NCBI RefSeq assembly: GCF_014843845.1
Contig: NZ_JHQS01000011.1
Location: forward strand, 62,001-126,000
Length of the DNA stretch: 64,000 nt
Direction: 5' to 3'
From: Mesorhizobium amorphae
GTDB taxonomy: Bacteria; Pseudomonadota; Alphaproteobacteria; Rhizobiales; Rhizobiaceae
Part shown: piece after piece, positions 34,850 to 45,134 of the stretch
How the letters are laid out: each line of letters starts with the position of its first letter
Numbering within the stretch: the stretch's first letter is position 1
Notes under the pieces: generated by a model
Databases searched by the model: none
Told to the model about the DNA's origin: nothing
Seen by the model: the letters and a program-made list of their open reading frames with translations, nothing else
Made by a program: the position numbers and the translations under genes

Positions 34850-35985
34850 GCGACCCGGCGTCCCTGGCGCCAGACGGTGCGGACGACCGGCACATGGTCG
34901 TCGACGCGCACGCGCACCAGGTCGGCGCGCCGGCCCTGTTCGATGACGCCGCGATCGCTGAGGCCGACCGCCTCGGCCGGGTTCTTCGACACCATGGCCA
35001 CCGCCTGCGGCAGCGAAATGCCCTCGACGACGTCGCCGAGGAAGAAGGCCGACTGGATAAGACTGAAAGGAATATAATCCGACGACAGAATGTCGAGCAG
35101 GCCGTCGCCGGCGAGCGTGCGGGCCGAGACATTGCCGGAATGCGAGGCGCCGCGCATGACGTTGGGCGCGCCCATCAGCACGCCGAGCCCGGCCGCCTTC
35201 GAGGCTCGTGCCGCTTCCTCGGTGGTCGGGAATTCGGCGACGCGCACGCCTTGCTCGATCGCCTCCTCGACATGGCCCGAGGTGGCGTCGTCGTGGCTCG
35301 CCAGCACGATGCCACGCTCATGGCAGGCGGCGGCGATGAAGACGCGGTTGGGACCGGAATTCATGGCCGATTCCGCCATCCGCTTTTCGCAGAACTTCTG
35401 AAAGGCGCGATCCGTCAGCTTCAGCTTGCGCTGGTAATAATAGGCATAGGTTTCAAGATTGACGAACTGGCGCTGTCCCGGCGCATGATCCATCAGCGAA
35501 GCCAGCTTCACCCGTTCGTCGGTTTCGAAATTGTCGAAGGCCCTGAGGCAATCGGGTGCCGAAACCTCGCAACGCAGATGGATGAAGTGATCAGCCCGCA
35601 GCCGGTCCTGCTCGACGCTATCCTCGATCGCATCGGCGAGCTTGCGGATGTCGGCGGAGGTCAGGTCGGCGTCCTCGTCCATGCCGACGCGCAAGGCATC
35701 GAGCACGGTGGTGATGCCGGCGGTCGCCACCTGCGCGTCATGGGCAAGCACGGCGGCGATCGGGTTCCAGCGCACTTTCGGGCGCGGCGCGTAGTGGCCC
35801 TCGAGATGGTCCGTGTGCAGCTCGACCAGGCCGGGGATGATGTAATCGCCGCCCATGTCCTCGCCGGTGCGGGCGGCGCCGGGATCGATGGCGGCAATCA
35901 GGCCGTCGCGCAGCACGAGCGAGCCCTCGACGATCTCGTCGGCAAGCACGATGCGGGCGTTGGTGAGAACGGTCTCGGCGGTCAT
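34846..35985 (-). CDS. phnM: Alpha-D-ribose 1-methylphosphonate 5-triphosphate diphosphatase PhnM
   Basis: The 379-aa amidohydrolase-superfamily enzyme has the metal-binding HTDHLEGH near residues 57-64 and the SHDDATSGHVEEA and MGAPNVMRGASHSGN motifs of PhnM. It removes pyrophosphate from the triphosphate intermediate of C-P lyase. Middle gene of the DUF1045-phnM-phnN operon. The phnG-L genes for the lyase core are not in this window, so the pathway depends on a distant locus. Confidence 0.95.
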   Translation of the reverse strand: MTAETVLTNARIVLADEIVEGSLVLRDGLIAAIDPGAARTGEDMGGDYIIPGLVELHTDHLEGHYAPRPKVRWNPIAAVLAHDAQVATAGITTVLDALRVGMDEDADLTSADIRKLADAIEDSVEQDRLRADHFIHLRCEVSAPDCLRAFDNFETDERVKLASLMDHAPGQRQFVNLETYAYYYQRKLKLTDRAFQKFCEKRMAESAMNSGPNRVFIAAACHERGIVLASHDDATSGHVEEAIEQGVRVAEFPTTEEAARASKAAGLGVLMGAPNVMRGASHSGNVSARTLAGDGLLDILSSDYIPFSLIQSAFFLGDVVEGISLPQAVAMVSKNPAEAVGLSDRGVIEQGRRADLVRVRVDDHVPVVRTVWRQGRRVA

Positions 35986-36003
35986 TTCAGGCAGTCCTTG
36001 ATC

Positions 36004-36711
36004 TCAGGCAGTTTTTCTGGCCGGGCGACGCCCGAGCGCGTGATGGGAAAGCACCATGAACGGCGCGCCCGGTTCGGTTTCGACAAACAGCGTCAGCGCA
36101 TCCACCGACACCGGCCGCAGCAGGACTTCCGCAAACAGGCTGTCTATCGCTGCGCGCAAACGAGGGCTTTCCTGTGACGCGGCGCGGCCGGACAGCGTCA
36201 TGTGGAAGCGAAAGGTCTCGAAGACGTAAGGGTAGCCCCACTGGCACAGGTTGCGGAATTCGGCCGGCTTCAGCGAATCGGGGCTGCGGCGTTCGATCTC
36301 AGCCTCGGTCAGCGGCGCGCGGAAGCGGTCGAAGGCGAGCACGACGTCATCCGCAAAACGGTTGAGCGCCGGCAGCGGGGCTTCCTGGACGAGCGCGAAA
36401 AAGCCGTCGATCTGGCCGACGACGAGGCGTGGAATGGTGACCGGCATGGTCGCTTCGGCGAAGCTGTCGAGTGCCGCGCGCAGCGAGGCTTCCGTCTCGT
36501 TGGGCGCCAGCCGGAAGGGCGCCTTCAGCGTCGCATGGAAGCCGTAGCGCCGCGCCGAGGCGGTGTGGAAGGCGACTTCCGCCGCCGACAATTCACCGAC
36601 GGCCTCGACCGGCCGCGTCGCCGCGCCGAACGGGTCGCGGCCAAGCCAATTGGCGGCGATCCGCGCCAGCGGCTCGTCCTGCCTTGGGGTGAAGTAGATG
36701 GCATAGCGCAT
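36004..36711 (-). CDS. DUF1045 phosphonate-metabolism protein (2H phosphoesterase-like)
   Basis: The 235-aa protein has two H-x-T/S motifs, H59-A-T61 (GFHATLKAPF) and H170-M-T172 (RFHMTLSG). They define the 2H phosphoesterase fold, which acts on cyclic phosphates. DUF1045 proteins are typically encoded with phn genes, and a role on a cyclic ribose phosphate intermediate is plausible. It is 18 bp upstream of phnM and leads the operon. Dispersed repeats lie just upstream of its start. Confidence 0.88.
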   Translation of the reverse strand: MRYAIYFTPRQDEPLARIAANWLGRDPFGAATRPVEAVGELSAAEVAFHTASARRYGFHATLKAPFRLAPNETEASLRAALDSFAEATMPVTIPRLVVGQIDGFFALVQEAPLPALNRFADDVVLAFDRFRAPLTEAEIERRSPDSLKPAEFRNLCQWGYPYVFETFRFHMTLSGRAASQESPRLRAAIDSLFAEVLLRPVSVDALTLFVETEPGAPFMVLSHHALGRRPARKTA

Positions 36712-36725
36712 AGAAAGTCCTCGTT

Positions 36726-36824
36726 AAAGCGCGACGCGTTTGAAGAGATGGTGCGACGCGCTTTAAGTCTTTGTTTCTTGCATGTCGTCGTCCCAAAACC
36801 GCTGCGCACTTTTGGGCGACATGC
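36726..36824. repeat. Composite rhizobial intergenic repeat with two hairpins
   Basis: Two neighbouring palindromes are visible. AAAGCGCGACGC at 36726-36737 pairs imperfectly with 36753-36764. The second arm starts GCATGTCG at 36780 and, after a four-base bulge, CCCAAAA to 36798; it pairs with 36810-36824. The pattern (AAAGCGCG..CGCTTT, then GCATGTCG..CCCAAAACCG..TTTTGGGCGACATGC) is one I recognise as common between genes in Mesorhizobium. It sits upstream of the phn operon and may overlap its promoter region. Confidence 0.65.
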
Positions 36825-37259
36825 ACCAGCCCGCTGCCATAGGCGATTTGCATGACGGATTGACGAAGCTTTTGGGGGTTTTCGATGGCAAATCGAGCCT
36901 GCAAGTCATTAGCCGACGATTTTTCCGTGCTGGACCAATGGCTGTGCTTGGGAAACCCGGCAGTCTTCGAGATTGAACTCGCCTGTCAATCTTCCCGGGC
37001 GTCTGCGCTGCCCCTCACCTGCCTGCCGGCATCCTCTCCCCGTATGGTGACGGGGAGAGGGGCGCTCTCATAGCCGGTTTCCCCAATTGTCAGCGGTGCA
37101 GAAAGGGCGCCGGCGTTGCGGCCAGCCTCCTTCTCCCCGTCACTATACGGGGAGAAGTGCCCGGCAGGGCGATGAGGGGCAGCGCTGACCTCGACAATTG
37201 ATAGCCCCAACAATTGGGAATCTGTCCTTGTCTGGAGCGATTGATTTTGGAGGAGCCAG
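36825..37259. other. Intergenic stretch of 435 bp, mostly repeat sequence
   Basis: No gene. It contains a palindromic repeat at 37005-37185 with perfect 12-bp ends and a pair of CAATTGTCAGCG-like segments outside it. The stretch separates the start of the phn operon from the 3' end of iolB. Confidence 0.5.
37005..37185. repeat. 181-bp palindromic intergenic repeat
   Basis: GCGCTGCCCCTC at 37005-37016 is the exact complement of 37174-37185. Inside are two further hairpins built on CTCTCCCCGT and TTCTCCCCGT with their complements. This is a CCCCTC / CTTCTCCCCGT type repeat, frequent in Mesorhizobium intergenic DNA. It lies just after iolB and may act as a transcript end. Confidence 0.65.
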
Positions 37260-38072
37260 TCAGGCCTTCATCAGCCATTCGTGCTCGGGCGCATTGTGGA
37301 ACTTCCAGGTGCGCTTCGGCCCGGCCATGACGTTGAGATAATAAAGGTCGTAGCCGTGACAGGCCGCACAGGGGTGATAGCCCTTGGGCACCAGCACGAC
37401 ATCGCCATCCTCGATCGCCATCGCCTCGTCCAGCGCGCGCCCGCCGTCTGTGTCGGCATCGGTGTAGACGCGCTGGAAGGCAAAACCCTGCGGTGGGTTG
37501 AGGCGGTGATAGTAGGTTTCCTCGAGATAGGACTCGGCCGGCAGATTGTCCTGGTCGTGCTTGTGCGGGGGGTAGCTCGAAGTGTGGCCGCCGGGCGTGA
37601 TGACCTCGACCACCAGCAGCGAATCGGCCGGCTTGCCTTCCGGCAGGATGTTGGTGACGTAGCGCGTGTTGGTGCCCTTGCCACGCACTTCCTGGCCGAG
37701 ATCGTCGGGCGCGATGACGCGCACGGGCAGGCCGCCGCCCAGTCCCGGCGCCGAGCAGACGGCAAGCTCGAGATCGGTGTCGGCGGTGACCGACCAGTCC
37801 GACCCCTCGGGCATGTAGACCGACCACGGCTTGCCGTCGAAGGGCGACATGCGTTCGCCGAGCAGGCCAAGATCCTTGCCACCGACGCTTGCCTTGCCCT
37901 TGCCGGTGACGAAGACCAGGCAGACTTCGCGATCGCTCGTTTGCCCGGACGCACTCTCGCCGGGCTTCAGTCGATGCAGATCGAAACCGACATAGGTCCA
38001 GCCGGCATTTTTCGGCGTCACATGGGCGACGCGGCCATGGCCCTTGTTGGCTTTGACGAGCAGCTTCGACAT
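37260..38072 (-). CDS. iolB: 5-deoxy-glucuronate isomerase IolB
   Basis: The 270-aa bicupin isomerase converts 5-deoxy-glucuronate to 5-dehydro-2-deoxy-gluconate in myo-inositol breakdown. The diagnostic metal site is in GGHTSSYPPHKHDQDN with a downstream EETYYHRLNPPQGF, and HPCAACHGYDLYYLNVMAG near the C-terminus. The frame is open upstream to 38261, but the ATG at 38072 gives the family's normal MSKLLVKANKG start. Last gene of the iolC-iolD-iolE-orf-iolB operon, 5 bp after the small membrane protein gene. Confidence 0.95.
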   Translation of the reverse strand: MSKLLVKANKGHGRVAHVTPKNAGWTYVGFDLHRLKPGESASGQTSDREVCLVFVTGKGKASVGGKDLGLLGERMSPFDGKPWSVYMPEGSDWSVTADTDLELAVCSAPGLGGGLPVRVIAPDDLGQEVRGKGTNTRYVTNILPEGKPADSLLVVEVITPGGHTSSYPPHKHDQDNLPAESYLEETYYHRLNPPQGFAFQRVYTDADTDGGRALDEAMAIEDGDVVLVPKGYHPCAACHGYDLYYLNVMAGPKRTWKFHNAPEHEWLMKA

Positions 38073-38077
38073 CTGGG

Positions 38078-38296
38078 TTACTCCTTCGGTTCGGGCTCGG
38101 TCGGTGCTTTGCCCTCTTCGGCCGGCTTGTAGAGGTAGAAGAACTGCCAGACGGCGTAGCCGGCGAAACCGAGTGCGATCACGCCCCAGAACGGCGTGCC
38201 GGAGGCGAACTCGATTGCCGACCAGATCAGGCAAACCGCGACGATGGCAACGCGCCGCCACAGCGGCCGGAAGAACGGGTGCTCATTATCTTTCAT
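38078..38296 (-). CDS. Small two-helix membrane protein in the iol operon
   Basis: The 72-aa protein has two hydrophobic segments (VAIVAVCLIWSAIEFAS and FWGVIALGFAGYAVWQFFYL) and a charged C-terminus (EEGKAPTEPEPKE). No enzymatic motif is present. It sits between iolE and iolB, 5 bp from iolB, so it is co-expressed with inositol catabolism. Its role is unknown to me. Confidence 0.82.
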   Translation of the reverse strand: MKDNEHPFFRPLWRRVAIVAVCLIWSAIEFASGTPFWGVIALGFAGYAVWQFFYLYKPAEEGKAPTEPEPKE

Positions 38297-38360
38297 CGGG
38301 CCAATCCGGATTTCACCAACCGGACCTCAGATAGGCCGCCGGTCACAGCAAATCCAGCGT

Positions 38361-39278
38361 TCATGCGTTGGGGAAACCTTGCGTCTCGACCGTGTAGCCC
38401 GACGCCGTCATCACTCGCATCAGCTCCTTGTAGCCGACCTCAGCCATTTTGAGCGGCGGGTTCTTCTTCGGATCCTGCTCGGCCTCGACGACGAACCACC
38501 CCTCATAGCCGTGGTCGGCCAGCCTCTGCACGATGGCGCCGAAATCCAGCGAGCCGTCGCCCGGCACGGTGAAGGCGCCAAGCGCCACGGCATCGAGGAA
38601 GGACTGCCTGGTGCGGTCGAGACTGTCGATCACGCCCATGCGCACGTCCTTGACGTGGACATGGTTGATGCGCTTGTGGTGGTTGTCGATGGCGCGCAGC
38701 ACATCGCCGCCGGCGAAGGCGAGATGGCCGGCATCGAGCAGCAGCGGAATGCCTTCGCCGGAATGGCGCATGAAGGCGTCGAGTTCCGGCTCCGTCTCGA
38801 CGACCGCCGCCATGTGGTGATGATAGGACAGCGGCATGCCTTGCTCGGCGCACCATTCGCCAAATTCGGTCAGGCGCCGGGCGTAGGCCTTCATCTCGTC
38901 GCCCGAAAGTTTTGGCTTGGTGGCTAAAGGCTTCGAGCGGTCGCCCTGGATGGAACGGCCGACCTCGCCATAGACGATGCAAGGCGCGTTCACCGCCTTG
39001 AACAGATCGATCATCGGCTGGATGCGATCCTTGTTGCTGGCCATCTCCTCGTCGACCAGCGTGCCGGAGAACCAGCCGCCGCAGAGCGTCACGTCGGCTT
39101 CCTTGAGGATCGGCAGCATCACCTTGGGGTCGTTGGGGAAGCGGCGGCCCATCTCCATGCCGGTGAAGCCGGCCGAACGCGACTGGCGCAGACATTCCTC
39201 CAACGACACGTCGTCGCTCAGTTCCGCAAGATCGTCGTTCCACCACGCGATGGGGGACATGCCCAGTTTGGCTTTCAA
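38361..39278 (-). CDS. iolE: myo-Inosose-2 dehydratase IolE
   Basis: The 305-aa TIM-barrel enzyme dehydrates 2-keto-myo-inositol (scyllo-inosose) to 3D-(3,5/4)-trihydroxycyclohexane-1,2-dione. Family segments are visible: KLGMSPIAWWNDDL at the start, GMEMGRRFP, LSYHHHMAAVVET and LLDAGHLAFAGGDVL with metal ligands, then HVHVKDVR. The start is a TTG at 39278 preceded by GGAG eight bases away; it gives the standard family N-terminus. Third gene of the iol operon. Confidence 0.95.
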   Translation of the reverse strand: MKAKLGMSPIAWWNDDLAELSDDVSLEECLRQSRSAGFTGMEMGRRFPNDPKVMLPILKEADVTLCGGWFSGTLVDEEMASNKDRIQPMIDLFKAVNAPCIVYGEVGRSIQGDRSKPLATKPKLSGDEMKAYARRLTEFGEWCAEQGMPLSYHHHMAAVVETEPELDAFMRHSGEGIPLLLDAGHLAFAGGDVLRAIDNHHKRINHVHVKDVRMGVIDSLDRTRQSFLDAVALGAFTVPGDGSLDFGAIVQRLADHGYEGWFVVEAEQDPKKNPPLKMAEVGYKELMRVMTASGYTVETQGFPNA

Positions 39279-39336
39279 GTCGTCACTCCAATGTCAGATC
39301 GTTGCAAGGCGGCCCCAAGGTTTATGAACGGCGGGC

Positions 39337-41181
<1,845 letters not shown>

Positions 41182-41208
41182 GTCGTTTCCTCCGGCTTTC
41201 CGTCTTCC

Positions 41209-43143
41209 TTATGCGGCCTTGCGGCCGCGCGCGGCAAGCCATGCCTCGGTCAATTGCTCGAAGCGCGACGCCATGTCGGCCACCGCTTCGTCATCCGACA
41301 TCCTGCCGGCCAGCCATTGTTCTGCGGCGCTGATGAAGATGGTGCGACCGACGGCAAAGCCTTTGACGATGGGCGCCTTGGCGGTGGCGGCGAAGGCCGC
41401 CTCGAGCTCGTCCTGCGGCGCTTCCAGGCCGAGCAGCACGACGCCGCGGCACCATGGATCGTTCCTGACGATCACCGCCTCGATCTTGGCCCAGGCGTTT
41501 GCCGAAGCCTGCGGCTCGAGCTTCCACCAGTCGGGCTTGATGCCGAGCGCATAAAGCTCTTCCAACGCGCGCGGGATCGTCGTGTCGTCGAGCTTGCCGT
41601 GCTTGCCGGCGATGATCTCGACGAGAAGTTCTCGGCCTACTTTCCGCGCGGCCTCGAACAGCGCTCGGAGCTTCTGCTGCTGCTCCGTTTTCAGCGCCTC
41701 GGGATCGTCGGGATGGTAGAAGCACAGGCACTTGATGCAGTGCTCGACCGGCCATTCGACCAGTTGCGAACCGATATCCTGCGAGAATTCGAAGCGAAGC
41801 GGCCGCGAGCCCGGCAGTTCGACGGGACGGCCGAGCCAGGCGAAGGGATGGCGGGCGAACTCGAACATGGCGTCGCGGCCAAATTTCTCGTCGAGCAGCA
41901 TGCCGTAGCCGCTGCGGCCAGCGGCAACCTTGGCGGCCGCCTTGACCGTCAGCACCTTGAAATCCTCGATGCGCGCGACATTGGCGCCAACCTTTGCCGC
42001 CACATCCTCGAGCTGGACGCGGTGGTCGCAAGCCAGCGCCATCAGCGAAGGAATGTCGCGCCGGCGCGTCGTCGCCCAATGGATGTGGTTGATCGCTTCG
42101 TCCTTGCGCAGCGCCAGATGCTTGCTGCCGTGCTTGAGGAAGAACTGCAGCTCCTCGAAGGTCGGATACTCCGGCGCGCAAAGCAGACGCGACACGGCGA
42201 AGGCGCCGCAGGCGTTGGCCCAGGTCGCCGCCGTGGCAAGGTTCTCGCCGCCGAGCCAGCCGCGCAGGAACCCGGACATGAAGGCATCGCCGGCGCCGAG
42301 CACGTTGTAGACCTCGATCGGGAAGCCCTTGCCGACGACGCCGTCCTCGAGATCGTCGCTGATCGGCCCGTCATAGACGATGCAGCCCATGGCGCCGCGC
42401 TTCAGCACGATGGTGGCCTTGGACAGCGAACGGATGGTCTTCAGCGCGCTCAGGCAGTCGTCGGCGCCCGACGCGATCATGATCTCCTCTTCGGTGCCGA
42501 CGATGAGATCGCAATCGGGCAGCACAGTCTTCAGCTGCGCCGAGACACGGTCGGATTTGACATAGCGCTCAAAACCTTCGGCATGGCCGGCGAGGCCCCA
42601 GAGATTGGGGCGGTAGTCGATGTCGAACACCACCTTGCCGCCCTTGGCTTTCATGATGCGGATTGCCTTGCGCTGCGCGGCGTCGCTGTTGGGCCGCGAA
42701 AAATGCGTGCCGGTGACGACGACGGAGCGCGCCGAGGCGATAAACGCCTCGTCGATGTCCTCCTCCGCCAGCGACATGTCGGCGCAGTCGGAGCGATAGA
42801 AGATCATCGGCGAGACGCCTTCCTCCTCAACCGACAGGAGCACCAGCGCGGTAAGCCTATCCTTGTCGGTCTTGAGGCCGTCGACCGAGACGCCTTCACG
42901 CCTGAGCTGTTCGCGGATGAAACGGCCCATCTGCTCGTCGCCGACGCGGGTGAGCAGGGCCGAGCGCAGGCCGAGCCTGGCCGTGCCGACCGAAATGTTG
43001 GCCGGGCAGCCGCCGACCGACTTGGCGAAGGAGGTGATGTCCTCCAGCCGCGAGCCGGTCTGCTGGCCATAGAGATCGACCGAGGCACGGCCGATGGTGA
43101 TGACGTCGAGCGGTGTCTGTCTCGCTTCCACGGCTTCGCCCAT
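41209..43143 (-). CDS. iolC: Bifunctional IolC: 5-dehydro-2-deoxygluconokinase fused to a DUF2090 domain
   Basis: The 644-aa protein has an N-terminal PfkB kinase (about 12-335, signature GAGDAF at 283-288 with catalytic D286) and a C-terminal DUF2090 domain (about 350-635, SLMALACDHRVQLEDVAAKVG then GRSGYGMLLDEKFGRDAMFEFA). The kinase phosphorylates 5-dehydro-2-deoxy-gluconate. DUF2090 is an aldolase-like barrel, so the fused domain may perform the next, IolJ-type cleavage. This fusion is usual in rhizobia. GGGAGG precedes the ATG. First gene of the operon, with a GGAA-N6-TTCC site 113 bp upstream. Confidence 0.95.
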   Translation of the reverse strand: MGEAVEARQTPLDVITIGRASVDLYGQQTGSRLEDITSFAKSVGGCPANISVGTARLGLRSALLTRVGDEQMGRFIREQLRREGVSVDGLKTDKDRLTALVLLSVEEEGVSPMIFYRSDCADMSLAEEDIDEAFIASARSVVVTGTHFSRPNSDAAQRKAIRIMKAKGGKVVFDIDYRPNLWGLAGHAEGFERYVKSDRVSAQLKTVLPDCDLIVGTEEEIMIASGADDCLSALKTIRSLSKATIVLKRGAMGCIVYDGPISDDLEDGVVGKGFPIEVYNVLGAGDAFMSGFLRGWLGGENLATAATWANACGAFAVSRLLCAPEYPTFEELQFFLKHGSKHLALRKDEAINHIHWATTRRRDIPSLMALACDHRVQLEDVAAKVGANVARIEDFKVLTVKAAAKVAAGRSGYGMLLDEKFGRDAMFEFARHPFAWLGRPVELPGSRPLRFEFSQDIGSQLVEWPVEHCIKCLCFYHPDDPEALKTEQQQKLRALFEAARKVGRELLVEIIAGKHGKLDDTTIPRALEELYALGIKPDWWKLEPQASANAWAKIEAVIVRNDPWCRGVVLLGLEAPQDELEAAFAATAKAPIVKGFAVGRTIFISAAEQWLAGRMSDDEAVADMASRFEQLTEAWLAARGRKAA

Positions 43144-43255
43144 TGGAACCTCCCATCGGCCTTGTTGTCTTGAGCAACTTCATTTTGGGGTACACGTGCG
43201 AGCGGCAGCGTGGCGCCGTCAATATGAAATAATAATTCCAATCCATAGTCAAGAT

Positions 43256-43269
43256 GGAATGAGCATTCC
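43256..43269. promoter_or_regulatory. Putative IolR operator upstream of iolC
   Basis: GGAATGAGCATTCC is an exact GGAA-N6-TTCC palindrome, the motif reported for the RpiR-type repressor IolR of Sinorhizobium meliloti. It lies 113 bp before the iolC start in the short gap shared with the SDR gene end. IolR binding is inferred. Confidence 0.65.
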
Positions 43270-43317
43270 TTTGCCGGAAAGTGCCACCAGATGGGTCCGA
43301 GGCGGGTTTGGCTCCAA

Positions 43318-44046
43318 TCACCAGGGGAGCGGACCATCGTCGTTGAAGAACCCGGCATTCGGGCCATCGGCATCCAGTGTCGCCAGGCGTATGACGATCT
43401 CCGCCGCCTGCTGCACGGTGCGGTGGCCCCTATGCCCATTCAGGTCGGTGGCGGTGTAACCGGGCGCCGCGGCATTGACCTTGATGCCTTGCGGGGCGAG
43501 CTCCCGGGCGAAGGCCACGGTGATGGCGTTGAGGGCCGTTTTGGAGCTGCCGTAACCCATCAGGTTGACCCACCGGTTCGGGCTGCCGGAGTCGAGCGCG
43601 CGGCCGATGGACCCCGTGGAACTGCTCACCATGACGATACGGGCGGCCGGTGCTGCAAGCAGCAGCGGCAGGAAGGCCTGGGTCACGCGGATCGGTCCGA
43701 AAACGTTGACGTCATAGGTGGCCCGGATATCGGCAAGATGCTGCTCGCTCGGCGGCAGCTCGTAATTGATGGCGACACCGGCATTGTTGACCAGCACGTC
43801 AAGGCAGGCGCTTTCCGCACCGACGGTTTTGGCGGCTACCGCTACGCTTTCGTCCCGTGTGACGTCCAACTCGAGCCATCGAACGTCCAGGCCTTCGGCG
43901 CGCAATGCCTGCGCCGCTACCATGCCACGTTCGGCATCCCTGGCGCCGAGCCAGACCTTGAAGCCCATCGTCGCCAGCCGCCGGGCTATTTCGCGGCCGA
44001 TGCCCTTGTTGGCGCCGGTCACCACAGCGCTTTTCAATATCGTCAT
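43318..44046 (-). CDS. SDR-family oxidoreductase
   Basis: The 242-aa classical short-chain dehydrogenase has the nucleotide-binding TGANKGIG at 10-17, NNAGVA, and a catalytic Ser plus YGSSK (Tyr-x-x-x-Lys). The Asp/Arg after the second strand (GARDAERG) suggests NADP(H). It is divergent from the AraC regulator, a common regulator/target pair. It interrupts the iol region between iolC and iolR but shows no sign of being an inositol enzyme. Confidence 0.88.
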   Translation of the reverse strand: MTILKSAVVTGANKGIGREIARRLATMGFKVWLGARDAERGMVAAQALRAEGLDVRWLELDVTRDESVAVAAKTVGAESACLDVLVNNAGVAINYELPPSEQHLADIRATYDVNVFGPIRVTQAFLPLLLAAPAARIVMVSSSTGSIGRALDSGSPNRWVNLMGYGSSKTALNAITVAFARELAPQGIKVNAAAPGYTATDLNGHRGHRTVQQAAEIVIRLATLDADGPNAGFFNDDGPLPW

Positions 44047-44185
44047 TTACGTGTCTCCATCCATCCATGCCGAAGACCTGAAGATGGTCCGCCGCAGGGA
44101 AAGCCGCGCGCCGAAACCTCTCCCGCTCTTGCCTAATCCTCTCATGCGGGTTGCGCGGTATGTGTGGATGCGCGATGCTGGCGCC

Positions 44186-45076
44186 ATGAGCGAGGTATTG
44201 CGGGAGCTGATCGATATCGCCGGCCGCCATGCGCGCGGCCGACGAACAAGAACGGCGATCCCCCGCGTTTCGATCGGCCGCAGCGAAGCCACCACGGCGC
44301 CATTGCCGGGCGTGTGGGGGTCGGGGATCTTGTTCGTGCTGCAGGGCGCGAAAACGGTTCTGATCGGCGACCGGGCCCTTCGCTACAATCCCGCCAGCTA
44401 TTTCATCTACACTGTCGAGACGCCGACCATCAGCCAGATCGTCGAAGCGAGCGCCGGGCGTCCCTACCTGGCCATCGGCTTCACCCTTGACCTGCAGGCA
44501 GTCGCCGCGCTCCTCGTCGAGCACGAGCCGGCGCTCGGCGGCGACAGTTTTTCCACCTCTCCCGTCAATGACGAGCTGCTCGATGCGTTGCGTCGAATGA
44601 TGCGGCTGCTTGACCGGCCAGCGGAGATCCCCGTGCTGGCGGCCATGCTCGAACGCGAGATGCTGTTTCGGCTGCTGCAAGGCCCGCAAGGCGGAAAGCT
44701 TAGCCAGCTTGCGCGCGCCGATGGCCATCTGGCCCGGATCGGCCAGGCGATCGCCTGGATCCGGACGCATTGCCATCAGCCAGTCCGGGTCGCAGATCTG
44801 GCCGAAATTGCCCATATGAGCAGCGCTGCATTTTACCGACACTTCAGGGCGGCGACGGCCATGAGCCCGATCCAGTATCAAAAACAGATCCGGCTGCTGG
44901 AGGCCCGCCATCTGCTGGTCGCCCAGCCAGGCAACGTGGCACAGGTCGCCTTCGCCGTCGGCTATGAGAGCGCTTCCCAGTTCAGTCGGGAGTATGCCCG
45001 TCAGTTCGGGTCGCCGCCTGCGCGCGACGCGGCGCGCCTGGCGGCAGGAGGCGAAGCGGCCGTAGAGGTCATTTAA
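44186..45076 (+). CDS. AraC-family transcriptional regulator
   Basis: The 296-aa protein has an AraC N-terminal domain (SEVLRELIDIAGRHARG, then GILFVLQGAKTVLIGDRALRYNP, VEASAGRPYLAIGFTLDLQ) and a C-terminal double helix-turn-helix (VRVADLAEIAHMSSAAFYRHFRAATAMSPIQYQKQIRL, VAQVAFAVGYESASQFSREYARQFG). The frame also has ATGs at 44144 and 44168; 44186 best matches the usual family start. It probably controls the divergent SDR gene. Confidence 0.88.
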   Translation: MSEVLRELIDIAGRHARGRRTRTAIPRVSIGRSEATTAPLPGVWGSGILFVLQGAKTVLIGDRALRYNPASYFIYTVETPTISQIVEASAGRPYLAIGFTLDLQAVAALLVEHEPALGGDSFSTSPVNDELLDALRRMMRLLDRPAEIPVLAAMLEREMLFRLLQGPQGGKLSQLARADGHLARIGQAIAWIRTHCHQPVRVADLAEIAHMSSAAFYRHFRAATAMSPIQYQKQIRLLEARHLLVAQPGNVAQVAFAVGYESASQFSREYARQFGSPPARDAARLAAGGEAAVEVI

Positions 45077-45089
45077 GTATTGTTTTTTC

Positions 45090-45133
45090 GCAATTCCGGA
45101 CGGAAAACCGCGAAGCACTTTTCCTGGAATTGC
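45090..45133. terminator. Palindromic repeat/terminator between convergent genes
   Basis: GCAATTCCGGACGGAAAA at 45090-45107 pairs (with a three-base bulge) with 45119-45133. It lies between the converging ends of the AraC and RpiR genes and ends one base before the RpiR stop codon. The sequence is a recurring Mesorhizobium intergenic palindrome and could stop transcription from both sides. Confidence 0.6.
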
Positions 45134-45134
45134 T

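Noticed and set aside
33740..35077. A 445-codon plus-strand frame across the permease end, phnN and phnM
   Set aside because: It overlaps three well-supported genes and gives a low-complexity product.
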